Shown: positions 17,155-25,004 of the stretch, in pieces | Position numbering within the stretch: the stretch's first letter is position 1 | Layout: the number at the start of each line of letters is the position of its first letter | Assembly (NCBI RefSeq): GCF_020179605.1 | Contig: NZ_JAINZO010000002.1 | Location: 1,240,001 to 1,304,000, forward strand | Direction: 5' to 3' | Source: Geomonas agri | GTDB taxonomy: Bacteria > Desulfobacterota > Desulfuromonadia > Geobacterales > Geobacteraceae | Length of the DNA stretch: 64,000 nucleotides | Program-made: the position numbers and the translations under genes | Notes under the pieces: model-generated | Databases searched by the model: none | Told to the model about the DNA's origin: nothing | What the model saw: the letters and a program-made list of their open reading frames with translations, nothing else

Positions 17155-18137
17155 CGTTCGCCCCCCTGGTCGCTGTGGTTGCCTTCGCCCTGGCTGTCCC
17201 GCTCTTTCTGTCCACCCTGCACCGCCTCGACGAACAGGTCCTCGATGGACGGGGCCACCTGCTCGATGGCGTCACAGGGGAGCCCGGCCGCGGCGATCCG
17301 GCTGCGCAGTTCCGGGATCATGCGCTGCGGGTCGCGCACCACCAGGTGCAGGCCGTCGCCGACGATCATCACGGTTGAAATCCCCTCCATCCCGGCCAGC
17401 AGGTCCCGGACCGGGCGCGGATCGGCGCAGACGATCGAGAGGACGGCGCCGGGCAGGGACGCCTTGAGATTCGCGGGGGTGTCGCAAAAGAGCATGCGCC
17501 CCTCGTGCAAAAGGGCCACGCGGTGGCAGCGTTCGGCCTCGTCCAGGTAGGCAGTGGTGGTGAGGATGGTCACCCCCTGGTTGAGGAGGGTGTAGAGGAT
17601 GCGCCAGAAATCGCGCCGGGAGACCGGGTCGACGCCGTTGGTTGGCTCGTCCAGGAGGATCACTTCAGGGGTGTGGATGAGCGCGCAGACCAGCCCCAGC
17701 TTCTGCTTCATGCCGCCGGAGAGCTTGCCGGCGAGGCGCGAGCGAAACTCCGCCATCCCTGCCGCCTTGAGCAGTTCTGCCGAACGCTCCTCCCGCTCCC
17801 GGCGCGGTACCCCGAAAAGGTCCGCATAGAAGCGGATGTTCTCGTCCACGGTGAGCTCCTCGTAGAGCCCGAAACGCTGCGGCATGTAGCTGAGGTGGTG
17901 CTTGGCCCGCTCGGCATCGCGGCCGAGGTCAAAGCCGGCCACCGTGGCGCTCCCCTGGTCCGGGGCGAGCACGCCGGCTAGCATACGCATGGTCGTGGTC
18001 TTGCCGGCGCCGTCCGGGCCGACCAGCCCGAAGATCTCGCCGCGCTGGACGGCAAAGGTCAGCCCGTCCACTGCGCGCACGCCGGGAAATGACTTAGTGA
18101 GCCCGTTTAGCTCTATGGCGTTCTCGGAGCCGTTCAT
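17151..18137 (-). CDS. ABC transporter ATPase, first of pair
   Basis: A 328-residue ATPase with Walker A GPDGAGKT (about 38-45), signature LSGGMKQKL, Walker B ILLDEPTNGVDP and H loop TTTAYLDEAERC, in which Tyr replaces the usual His. It pairs with the ATPase encoded downstream; in E. coli RbbA/YhiH both are fused in one polypeptide. The start lies 1 base from the stop of the HlyD-like gene. It probably powers the two ABC-2 permeases of this operon. Confidence 0.93.
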   Translation of the reverse strand: MNGSENAIELNGLTKSFPGVRAVDGLTFAVQRGEIFGLVGPDGAGKTTTMRMLAGVLAPDQGSATVAGFDLGRDAERAKHHLSYMPQRFGLYEELTVDENIRFYADLFGVPRREREERSAELLKAAGMAEFRSRLAGKLSGGMKQKLGLVCALIHTPEVILLDEPTNGVDPVSRRDFWRILYTLLNQGVTILTTTAYLDEAERCHRVALLHEGRMLFCDTPANLKASLPGAVLSIVCADPRPVRDLLAGMEGISTVMIVGDGLHLVVRDPQRMIPELRSRIAAAGLPCDAIEQVAPSIEDLFVEAVQGGQKERDSQGEGNHSDQGGER

Positions 18138-18138
18138 G

Positions 18139-19137
18139 TCACTTGGCCGGCGCCACGGCGAGGGTCGCGTCCGCCGGCATCCCCGGCTTCAACTCGTGAC
18201 CGGGGTTCTCCAGCTCGATCTTGATGCGGTACACCAGGGTGACCCGCTCCTTGTGGGTCTCCACCGACTTCGGGGTGAACTCGGCCTCGGAGGAGATGAA
18301 GGAGACCCGCCCCCGGTAGCTCTTGCCCGGGTAGGTGTCGGTCTTCACCGTGGCGACCTGACCCAGCTTGACCCGGCCCAGGTCGGTCTCGCTCAGGTAG
18401 CCGCGCATCCAGAGATGGTCCAGATCGGCGATGGTCGCCACCGGGGTCCCGGCAGTCAGCACCTCGCCCAGCTCGGCCTGGCGCACCAGCACCACGCCGG
18501 TGATGGGGGATGGGAGCGTGGTGTAAGAGAGCTTGATCTTGGAGAGTTCCAGCGCCTGGCGCGCCGAGCGGACCGTGGCACGGTTGATATCTACCTGCTC
18601 CTTGCGCACCCCCTCCAGCACCTGGTCGTAGTTCTGCCTGGCCCGCTCCAGCACGGCCTGGCTCCGCTTCAGGGCGGCCGCGGCGGTGTCACGCACCTGT
18701 GCCGAGACCTCGTCCTTCTCGTAGAGTGTCTGGTAGCGCTGCAGGTCGTGCTTTTTCAGCTCGTAATCCGCCTGGGCGTCGAGCACTGACTGGTGCGCAG
18801 CATTCTTCTCCTGCGGCCGGCTGCCAGCGGTGGCGAGGCCCAACTCCGCCTGGCGTGCGCCGACGGCAGCCTCGTCGATCTGCACCTGCTGCCGGTAGTC
18901 GGCCTGGTCCAGCCTGGCCAGGACGTCTCCCGCCTTGACCAGCTGCCCTTCCTCGACGGGGAGTTCCGCCAGTCTCCCCGGCACCTTGAAGCCGACCACG
19001 CTTTCGTGTGCCTCGATGTTGCCCGAGAGGGTGATAGAGGTGGCTTCGGCCTGCTCCCTGTTGCGGAAGCCCAGGAAATATACGGCGCCGGCGGTCGCGG
19101 CGACCAGCAGTACGATCGGGATCAGTTTTCTTTTCAT
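18139..19137 (-). CDS. HlyD-family periplasmic adaptor of efflux pump (YhiI-like)
   Basis: A 332-residue membrane fusion protein. The N-terminal anchor (MKRKLIPIVLLVAATAGAVYF) is followed by a biotinyl-lipoyl-like half (GNIEAHESVVGFKVPGRL), a long coiled-coil hairpin (about 85-195), a second lipoyl half (SPITGVVLVRQAELGEVL) and a beta-barrel domain (MRGYLSETDLGRVKLGQ). I chose the ATG at 19137, 9 bases after GAGGT; another ATG lies 9 bases upstream. It links the inner-membrane ABC complex to the TolC-like channel encoded immediately upstream. Confidence 0.93.
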   Translation of the reverse strand: MKRKLIPIVLLVAATAGAVYFLGFRNREQAEATSITLSGNIEAHESVVGFKVPGRLAELPVEEGQLVKAGDVLARLDQADYRQQVQIDEAAVGARQAELGLATAGSRPQEKNAAHQSVLDAQADYELKKHDLQRYQTLYEKDEVSAQVRDTAAAALKRSQAVLERARQNYDQVLEGVRKEQVDINRATVRSARQALELSKIKLSYTTLPSPITGVVLVRQAELGEVLTAGTPVATIADLDHLWMRGYLSETDLGRVKLGQVATVKTDTYPGKSYRGRVSFISSEAEFTPKSVETHKERVTLVYRIKIELENPGHELKPGMPADATLAVAPAK

Positions 19138-19156
19138 GGCGTGCATGACCTCGCAG

Positions 19157-20500
19157 TTATTCGATGCCCAGGAACAGCCGGTACACCTTCTCGGTATCGC
19201 CCAAGGCGCGGGCGAGCGCTATCTTCGCCTCGGCGTGCTGCGCCAGCGCGTTCAGTTCGTTGTCGCGGGCCCGCGCCAGCGCGTCCTGGGCGGTGACCAC
19301 CTCGATGTTGTTGGCGATCCCGTTTTTGAAGCGATCGCCCGCGTACTGTAGTTCCTTTTCGGCCAGCTGTGCCCCCTCGCGCGCGGTGGCCACCTGGTCG
19401 GTCGCAGAAGTAAGGTTCAACAGCGCGGCGCGAATATCTTGCTCCACCCCAAGCTTCAGGTCGGCGAGCTGTCGAGCGTTGCGCTCCAGCCGGCTTTCCA
19501 GCTCCAGGCGCTCCCCTTTCCGGTCGTAGTCGAACAGGTTCAGCACCATGTTCACCTGGAGCATCCCGGTCGGGTCGAGGTGGTTCATCTCCTGGCCGCT
19601 GGTGCCGTAGTTGCCGCTCACTACGATCTTGGGCAGGTAGCGCGAGCGCGACGCCTTGACCTGCTCCTCCAGGGACGTGCGCTGGGCAAAGAGCGAGCGG
19701 TAGTCGGGGCGGCTCTCCAGCGCGGCCTGGACCCCCTGCTCGATCCGCGGCGGCTCCAGGGGCTTGAAGGAGAGCTTGTCGGTGAGGGTGATGGGGGTGC
19801 CAAGATCGACGCCGACGCTGCGCGCGAGGGCAAGCAGGGTGAGTTCGGCATTGTTCCTGGTCACCAGGAGGTTCTGGCGGTCGTTGGCAAGCTGCACCTG
19901 GGCGCGCAGCACGTCCAGGCCGTCCGCCACCCCGGCTGCGCGCTGGTCGCGGGCCAGCTTTTCCAGCACCTCGGAGGTCTGCACCCGGCTTTGCGCCGTC
20001 GTCACCCGGGCCTCGGCGTAGGCGGCGTCCAGGTAGCGCACCGTAACCAGCCGGATCACCTCGCCCCGTGCGTCCGTGTAGTCGGCAAGCCGCGCCTTTT
20101 TCTCCTGCTCGGCTGCCTTGATGGCGTGGTAGCTCTGCAGGTCGAGGATGCTCTGTTCGCCGAAGATGCGGAAGTCGTAGCTGGTGAAGGGGCCGACCAC
20201 GGCAGGGGAGTTGGGGAGGCTGATCCCCTGGGCGCGCAGGTTGCGGGTCTGCCATGCGAAGGGGGTCTCGATGCGCAGGTGCGGCAGGTAGCCGGCCAGC
20301 CTGCGCTCCCGTGTCCCTTCCGCCTCGTCGATCCTGGTCCTCGCCAGTACCGCGTTGAGGTTCGTCTCCAGCCCGCGGGTTATGGCCTGGTCCAGCGACA
20401 GCGACAGCGCCAGGGGAGGGGAGTCCTGGGCGGAAGCCTGCCTCGCCGCCAGAGCCACCAGGAGGGATACCGTCAACACTTTCAAGGTCTTTACGATCAT
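19157..20500 (-). CDS. TolC-family outer membrane efflux channel
   Basis: A 447-residue outer membrane protein with a signal peptide cleaved near ARQASAQ|DSPP. Two repeated halves each contain the long helices of the periplasmic tunnel, with typical motifs SLDQAITRGLETNLN and ALESRPDYRSLFAQRTSLEEQ. It is the outer-membrane exit duct for the pump encoded downstream. The gene lies 23 bases after the TetR regulator gene, so the operon order is regulator, channel, adaptor, ATPases, permeases. Confidence 0.92.
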   Translation of the reverse strand: MIVKTLKVLTVSLLVALAARQASAQDSPPLALSLSLDQAITRGLETNLNAVLARTRIDEAEGTRERRLAGYLPHLRIETPFAWQTRNLRAQGISLPNSPAVVGPFTSYDFRIFGEQSILDLQSYHAIKAAEQEKKARLADYTDARGEVIRLVTVRYLDAAYAEARVTTAQSRVQTSEVLEKLARDQRAAGVADGLDVLRAQVQLANDRQNLLVTRNNAELTLLALARSVGVDLGTPITLTDKLSFKPLEPPRIEQGVQAALESRPDYRSLFAQRTSLEEQVKASRSRYLPKIVVSGNYGTSGQEMNHLDPTGMLQVNMVLNLFDYDRKGERLELESRLERNARQLADLKLGVEQDIRAALLNLTSATDQVATAREGAQLAEKELQYAGDRFKNGIANNIEVVTAQDALARARDNELNALAQHAEAKIALARALGDTEKVYRLFLGIE

Positions 20501-20523
20501 GGCGTGTCCTTTGTTGCCTGTTG

Positions 20524-21159
20524 CTATTTGGAGCGGGCCCCGTCTACGAACACCTGGATGCTCTTCTTCAGGTTCTCCTCCAGGGAATCGACCGGGTTGA
20601 GCGACCAGGTGATCATGGTGCCGAAGATGATCCTCTGAAAGGATTGGGCGATGGTGAAGGAGTCGAGGTCGCAGCGAATCTCCCCCGATTGCTGGCGCCG
20701 CGCCATGAGGGTGGCAAGCTGCCGGATGTTTCCCTCCATCGCCTCCGCCATCCGTTTCTGGACCGTCTCGTTGGCAAACACGGCGGTCATCAGGCTCTGG
20801 ATCAGGCCCGGACTCTTTTCCTGCTCCATGGTCAGCGTCAGCGCCAGGTGCAGGAAGAGGGGCACCAGGGGACGCTCCGATTCCCGGTTGACCCCGACGA
20901 ACTCAGCGACCCGCGCCATCTGCAGTTCCCGGTATTCCAGCAGGACGCTTTCCTTGTTGTCGAAGTAGTTGAAGAAGGTGCCCTTGCCCACGTCCGCCGC
21001 CGCGGTGATCGCTTCTATTGTGGTGGCGTTGAAGCCCTTTTCCGCGAAGAGGTTGAGGGCGGCGCGGAAGATCCGCTCCCTGGTTTCCTCGCTCCTTTTC
21101 GCCCTGCGCCCGGAGGGGCGGGTGCCAGCGGAGGGACTCTGCTCGGTGACATTGCTCAT
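20524..21159 (-). CDS. TetR/AcrR-family transcriptional repressor
   Basis: A 211-residue regulator. The N-terminal TetR helix-turn-helix spans about 23-70 (RIFRAALNLFAEKGFNATTI ... VGKGTFFNYF). The C-terminal ligand domain is helical and unspecific in sequence. The start is the ATG at 21159, 7 bases after GGAG; a GTG immediately before it is less likely. As first gene of the efflux operon it is expected to repress itself and the pump, probably through the palindrome at 21185-21198, and to release DNA when a pump substrate binds. This is family-based inference. Confidence 0.92.
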   Translation of the reverse strand: MSNVTEQSPSAGTRPSGRRAKRSEETRERIFRAALNLFAEKGFNATTIEAITAAADVGKGTFFNYFDNKESVLLEYRELQMARVAEFVGVNRESERPLVPLFLHLALTLTMEQEKSPGLIQSLMTAVFANETVQKRMAEAMEGNIRQLATLMARRQQSGEIRCDLDSFTIAQSFQRIIFGTMITWSLNPVDSLEENLKKSIQVFVDGARSK

Positions 21160-21184
21160 CACGGTTCTCCTTAAGTTGACCGTC

Positions 21185-21198
21185 AGTCATTTATGACT
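21185..21198. promoter_or_regulatory. Candidate TetR operator
   Basis: Perfect inverted repeat AGTCAT-TT-ATGACT, 26 bases upstream of the tetR start and embedded in a longer GTCAGTCAT context. The position is ideal for autorepression of the efflux operon. No experimental evidence. Confidence 0.6.
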
Positions 21199-21346
21199 AT
21201 AGGTCGTGTTGTGCGACGTGTCAAGAGTCGGAGAGGAGAAGTGGATAGTGCGTCAGAAGAGTGCGGGCGGTGCGAAGTTATTAAATATGCGAGCTTTGGT
21301 CTACAATGGAGGTGGCAGATGGTGCCGAAGTGAAGGAGAAATAATC

Positions 21347-21502
21347 ATGAAAAAGATCAGGATGTCCGTCGGGCTGCTGCTCCTTGCCACGGTGCTGTCA
21401 GGGTGTTGTCCGTGCTGGTGGCACGATCATGATGATGGCGGTTACTATCGTCAGGACCGGCATTATGACGACCGCGGCGGGTACGGCGAGCGCAGGTACT
21501 AA
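21347..21502 (+). CDS. Small tyrosine/aspartate-rich lipoprotein
   Basis: A 51-residue hypothetical protein. MKKIRMSVGLLLLATVLSGC is a complete lipoprotein signal with lipobox LSGC (Cys20). The mature part is only about 32 residues, rich in Cys, Trp, His, Asp, Tyr and Arg (CCPCWWHDHDDGGYY). The start has AAGGAG 7 bases upstream, and a terminator-like hairpin follows at 21536. The Cys/His/Asp content could bind metal, but no family was recognised. The longer upstream frame is without a ribosome site. Confidence 0.7.
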   Translation: MKKIRMSVGLLLLATVLSGCCPCWWHDHDDGGYYRQDRHYDDRGGYGERRY

Positions 21503-21535
21503 TGACATTTCACCAAATTGAAGTCACCAAAAGCA

Positions 21536-21563
21536 AAGGGGGCTGTCGTCAGACAGCCCCCTT
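21536..21563. terminator. Bidirectional terminator hairpin
   Basis: A 12-bp stem AAGGGGGCTGTC / GACAGCCCCCTT with a 4-base loop between the small lipoprotein gene and the convergent 70-residue protein gene. It can serve both. Confidence 0.7.
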
Positions 21564-21586
21564 CCTACGTCCGTTACCCTGGTCCT

Positions 21587-21799
21587 CTAGTCTTCCTCTT
21601 CATCCTGGTGCTTCGGTCCGCGCGGCAGTTCGAGCAGTTCCGCACCGAGCGACTCGGCGATGAACTTCAGCTCGCACATGCGCATGTGCTGCCCGTACAC
21701 CTTGAGATCGAGGTCGGCCACCGCCACCAGCACGTGCCGCGGCTGATGGGCCCCATCCTGCATCTTCGTCCTGTGCCGATAAAAGATTTTGCCTGCCAT
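21587..21799 (-). CDS. Conserved-looking small hypothetical protein
   Basis: A 70-residue soluble protein starting MAGKIFYRHRTKMQDG, with AGGAGG 9 bases before the ATG at 21799. It appears to alternate beta strands (HVLVAVADLDLKVYG) and an alpha helix (MRMCELKFIAESLGAELLEL) and ends in an acidic tail. No family was recognised. An upstream ATG at 21853 would add 18 charged residues and lacks a ribosome site. It stands alone between a terminator and a 100-base spacer. Confidence 0.65.
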   Translation of the reverse strand: MAGKIFYRHRTKMQDGAHQPRHVLVAVADLDLKVYGQHMRMCELKFIAESLGAELLELPRGPKHQDEEED

Positions 21800-21914
21800 G
21801 AAAGGGTGCCTCCTTTCCTTTTTTTCCTCCCTGTGGAGGGGGTACACTTTCATTATACAGTTTCATCATGTGCACGGCCAGTCGAAGCGTCACATTAGTT
21901 TCGTGACCAATACG

Positions 21915-21957
21915 TCCACATCCCCTCTCCCTCCGGGAGAGGGCTAGGGTGAGGGGG
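21915..21957. repeat. Interspersed palindromic repeat, family B
   Basis: TCCACATCCCCTCTCCCTCC followed by GGGAGAGGGCTAGGGTGAGG. It shares its left 24 bases, inverted, with 38109-38137, and its core with 7437-7480. It lies 12 bases beyond the stop codon of the Mo-storage-like gene. Confidence 0.75.
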
Positions 21958-21968
21958 CCTAATCTCCC

Positions 21969-22772
21969 TTAAACGCGGATCAACGTCCCCACCTTCTCCT
22001 TGCGGATCGCCATCCCCACGGTGCCGCGCTTGTGGCCGTTGACGATGCGAATCTCCTTCACGTTGGCCATGTCGCGCAACAGATAGAGCATCTTGCGCTC
22101 CAGTACCATGTCCTCCATGTCCAGCTTGATCAACTCGTCTACCGTGATCTCCTCGATGAGCTCCGCATTGGGGTTGATGCGGGGGTCCTCGGTGAAGAGG
22201 CCGTCGACGTTTTTGACCAGGATGCAGCTCTTCGCTCCCAGCACCTCGGCCATGAGCAGGGCGCCGGTATCGGTGCGGTGCGGAGGGATCAGCCCGGTCT
22301 CGGGCGGGTGCTCGTAGAGGCCGTAAGGCGGGGTGCCGTGGATCACCGGCAGCAGCTTCAGGTGCAGCATGGTGGGGAGGTCGAGAAGGTCGCCGGTCTT
22401 CACCCGGCTGCCTCCCCATTTGGATAAGAGCAGGGTCACGATCTCGGCGTTTTGTTCGCTGATCTTTCCAGCCAGCTCGGCGAGGACGCCGGTCGGCATG
22501 CCGAGGTCGATGCCGATGTCGAGGATGTGACGCACCCGCACGCCGCCGCCGGTGACCACCATGACCTGGTTTTCCCGGGACAGCTCGCCGATCTCATCCA
22601 GAAGCGGCAGCACCACCTCGCGTCCGTAGTCGATGATGCCATGCCCGCCGATCTTCACCACGTTCAGCTCCGGGACCAGGCGCAGTGTGGCTGCACCGGC
22701 GCCGCGTTTGAGTCCTTTGCGAACCAGAGTCTCCCCCTTGAGGTGAGATTCGATTTCGTGCCGTGAATTCAT
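21969..22772 (-). CDS. Molybdenum storage protein-like amino acid kinase family protein
   Basis: A 267-residue member of the amino acid kinase (UMP kinase-like) fold. The pattern LNVVKIGGHGIIDYG, VVTGGGVRVRHILDIGIDLGMPTG, LIPPHRTDTGALLMAEVLGA, VKNVDGLFTEDP and the C-terminal EKVGTLIR closely follows the alpha and beta subunits of Azotobacter molybdenum storage protein (MosA/MosB), which binds ATP and packs polyoxomolybdate clusters in a hexamer. True UMP kinases differ in these blocks. Only one subunit gene is present here, so the complex would be homomeric. Together with modA this suggests molybdenum or tungsten buffering, though the gene is not in the modA operon. A strong GGAGGG site precedes the start. 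Confidence 0.8.
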   Translation of the reverse strand: MNSRHEIESHLKGETLVRKGLKRGAGAATLRLVPELNVVKIGGHGIIDYGREVVLPLLDEIGELSRENQVMVVTGGGVRVRHILDIGIDLGMPTGVLAELAGKISEQNAEIVTLLLSKWGGSRVKTGDLLDLPTMLHLKLLPVIHGTPPYGLYEHPPETGLIPPHRTDTGALLMAEVLGAKSCILVKNVDGLFTEDPRINPNAELIEEITVDELIKLDMEDMVLERKMLYLLRDMANVKEIRIVNGHKRGTVGMAIRKEKVGTLIRV

Positions 22773-22848
22773 GAGTAACCCTCCCAGTGGTCGTGACTGC
22801 TAATGAATAACATACGTGCCTACCCCGTGAACCGCGGCAATAAGCGCA

Positions 22849-23592
22849 TCAATAATCCCGCAACATCCTGCGGGGCAGCGACTCCCAGGCGGCTCCGCAG
22901 GTTGACTCTTCCGCGGGATGCACCAGCAACACCGAGCCCCCGTCGCGCATGACCGTCTTCGGCTTCTCACCGATCCGGACCAACGTGGCCGGGTCCACGC
23001 TGCTCCCATCAAGAGAGCGCACGGCATCCACGTCCGGCTGTTCCAAAAGCTCGCGCACGGTCAGCACCTGTCCCGGGCGCACGGCGGCGAGGCTCCCCCG
23101 CATGCGTCCATCGTTGCCCCACAGTCTGAGGCCCACGCCGGCGAGGGCGCCGATCACGCCGTGGCCGGTGCCGCCATGCTCCGAGAGATGTACGCCGAGC
23201 GCTCGGGCCAGTTCCAGGGCCTCCCCCTTCTGGATCACCTCCTGCTTGGCCCGTCGACCGAAATTCACCAGTGCCTCGGCCGAGTCGAGGCTGCCGGGGA
23301 CGGCGACGCACAGGCCCGGATCGGAGCCGTCGGCACATTCGCGCTCCAGAAAGTCGCAGGCAAAGGCGATCATCCGCTCCAGGCATTCTTCCGGCATTTC
23401 GACCGGTAAGCACATGGCGCTGTTGTGCGACGTGTAGGGTATATCGGGATGTACCAGCAACTGGTGCCGCGTGATGAAGCCCGGCTTTCCCCATCCATTG
23501 GCCTCAATCGCGTCGGCAATCAGCGCGGCAATTTCTCCTGTACCCCTGCTGACAGAATTATCCGTGTCGTCGATGGCAATCAGTATTTTCAT
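22849..23592 (-). CDS. TiaS-like protein (tRNA-Ile agmatidine synthetase family, TCKD domain)
   Basis: A 247-residue protein. The N-terminal MKILIAIDDTDNSVSRGTGE carries the DDTDN motif of the kinase-like domain of TiaS, the archaeal enzyme that adds agmatine to C34 of tRNA-Ile2. Further blocks are HPDIPYTSHNSAMCLPV, DPGLCVAVPGSL and EHGGTGHGVIGALAGVGLRL. The OB-fold and zinc-ribbon parts of archaeal TiaS (about 420 residues) are absent. Bacteria use TilS lysidine instead, so the function here is probably different. The frame extends 115 codons upstream through the tRNA-Asn gene; the ATG at 23592 with GGAGAG upstream is the sensible start. Confidence 0.72.
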   Translation of the reverse strand: MKILIAIDDTDNSVSRGTGEIAALIADAIEANGWGKPGFITRHQLLVHPDIPYTSHNSAMCLPVEMPEECLERMIAFACDFLERECADGSDPGLCVAVPGSLDSAEALVNFGRRAKQEVIQKGEALELARALGVHLSEHGGTGHGVIGALAGVGLRLWGNDGRMRGSLAAVRPGQVLTVRELLEQPDVDAVRSLDGSSVDPATLVRIGEKPKTVMRDGGSVLLVHPAEESTCGAAWESLPRRMLRDY

Positions 23593-23733
23593 GACAGTCA
23601 CTCTCTCAGGAGAAGTGAAATGCAAGGAGATTACTATAACAGGAAATTTCGAGTGTTCACTTTGTGGGATGCGGGCGATACAGTAAGGAGCTTCATTCTG
23701 GGGGCGGGGGGGAGGACCTAGACGGGAGAAACG

Positions 23734-23764
23734 AAAAAGGGTCACAGCTTGTGCTGTGACCCTT
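23734..23764 (-). terminator. Rho-independent terminator of tRNA-Asn
   Basis: A 12-bp stem AAGGGTCACAGC / GCTGTGACCCTT followed, read on the minus strand, by a T-run. It starts 8 bases beyond the tRNA-Asn CCA end. Confidence 0.85.
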
Positions 23765-23771
23765 GAAATTT

Positions 23772-23847
23772 TGGCTCCCGAGGTAGGACTCGAACCTACG
23801 ACACACGGATTAACAGTCCGCTGATCTACCGACTGATCTACTCGGGA
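23772..23847 (-). tRNA. tRNA-Asn (GTT)
   Basis: A 76-base tRNA on the minus strand with 5' TCCCGAG pairing with 3' CTCGGGA, discriminator G and encoded CCA. The anticodon loop CTGTTAA gives anticodon GTT for Asn. The T loop GGTTCGAGTCC is canonical. A sigma-70 promoter lies upstream and a terminator downstream, so it forms its own unit. Confidence 0.97.
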
Positions 23848-23886
23848 ATACTGGCTTCTTCGCCCCTGTGCCGCGAAGAGATTACG

Positions 23887-23915
23887 TGTATAGCATAGCG
23901 GTTTTTGGCTGTCAA
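23887..23915 (-). promoter_or_regulatory. Sigma-70 promoter of tRNA-Asn
   Basis: On the minus strand TTGACA (23910-23915), a 17-base spacer and TATACA (23887-23892), 40 bases before the tRNA 5' end. Confidence 0.8.
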
Positions 23916-24060
23916 TATTATTTCTGCAGGGTCTCACGCCGAGTTTGCCATTTTTTCAAGGGCAATAGTTCTCACTTTTCAGAGCGGCGCAGAATCCATT
24001 ACTTGCAGGAGGCGCGGTCTGCACCGTCGATAAAGAGAAACCGGGAGCAGTCCCGGCCGT

Positions 24061-24090
24061 TGACTTTCGCAGCGGCCTCGCGATATATTC
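24061..24090 (+). promoter_or_regulatory. Candidate promoter for CDF-like gene
   Basis: TTGACT (24061-24066), an 18-base spacer, then TATATT (24085-24090), 42 bases before the ATG at 24133. Confidence 0.5.
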
Positions 24091-24132
24091 AAAACTTCCG
24101 ATACATCCAGTCGCAGCGCACAAGGACGCAAA

Positions 24133-24762
24133 ATGAACAGGCAACTCGACAAGTTCTACCGCACAGCGGCGCTCCTGGCGCTGATTACCATCCTGTACAA
24201 CATCCTCGAAGGCGTGGTCTCCGCCTGGTTCGGCTTCGAGGACGAATCCCTGGCCCTGTTCGGTTTCGGTCTGGACTCCTTCGTCGAGGTCATCTCGGGG
24301 GCCGGCATCTGGCACATGGTGCGGCGCCAGCGGGAGAATCCGGAGCAGGCCCCGGACCAGTTCGAGCGCGGGGCGCTCAGGATAACTGGCGGCGGCTTTT
24401 ACCTGCTCGCGGCCGGCCTCCTGCTCACCGCAGGCTACGACGCCTTTCACCGCCATGCTCCCACTACCACCTTCTGGGGCATCGTGGTTTCCCTGGTCTC
24501 CATACTGTCGATGTGGTTGTTGATCCAGCAAAAGGTCAAGGTGGGAACGGCGCTTAACTCGCAAGCCATCCTCGCCGATGCCGCCTGCACCCGCGTCTGC
24601 CTCTACCTTTCCGTCATTTTGCTTGTTTCCAGTGCCGGCTATTATCTCACCGGCATCGGGTGGCTCGACTCGGCCGGAGCCCTCGGCATCGGCTGGTTCA
24701 GCTTCAAGGAGGGGAGGGAGGCCTTCGACAAGGCGAGAGGCATCCCCTGTTCCTGCAGTTGA
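24133..24762 (+). CDS. CDF-like (cation efflux family) membrane protein without cytoplasmic domain
   Basis: A 209-residue integral membrane protein with about five or six helices. The pattern ILYNILEGVVSAWFGFEDESLALFGFGLDSFVEVISG resembles helices 1-2 of cation diffusion facilitators, where Asn/Asp residues bind Zn or Fe, and SQAILADAACTRVCLYLSV resembles helix 5. The C-terminal cytoplasmic dimerisation domain of typical CDF proteins (about 300 residues) is missing; instead the protein ends in GIPCSCS. The ribosome site AAGGA precedes the start. Transport of a divalent metal is likely but not proven by sequence. Confidence 0.75.
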   Translation: MNRQLDKFYRTAALLALITILYNILEGVVSAWFGFEDESLALFGFGLDSFVEVISGAGIWHMVRRQRENPEQAPDQFERGALRITGGGFYLLAAGLLLTAGYDAFHRHAPTTTFWGIVVSLVSILSMWLLIQQKVKVGTALNSQAILADAACTRVCLYLSVILLVSSAGYYLTGIGWLDSAGALGIGWFSFKEGREAFDKARGIPCSCS

Positions 24763-25004
24763 AGCTCTCCTGGTTAGCCGGTGGCTAACTCCGCTTCTTC
24801 TCCTCCTTCCACAGCAGCAGATCACCCGCTGCATGCTGAAATACCGTGAGCGTCGCCACAGGGGGCCCTGCGCGAATAAAGCGCCAGCCTTTGTTGCCGT
24901 TGACAAAAAGGAAGGTGCTTTGTTGCGCAGGGCGCTAACGGGTGGTAGTGTTTTTAATGTGTACTGCTGGGATATGATTTTAATTGGAAGGAGGGAACGC
25001 CGAA

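Noticed and set aside
22849-23937. A longer form of the TiaS-like protein starting at 23937
   Set aside because: It would be translated through the tRNA-Asn gene and its terminator; the ATG at 23592 starts exactly at the conserved domain.
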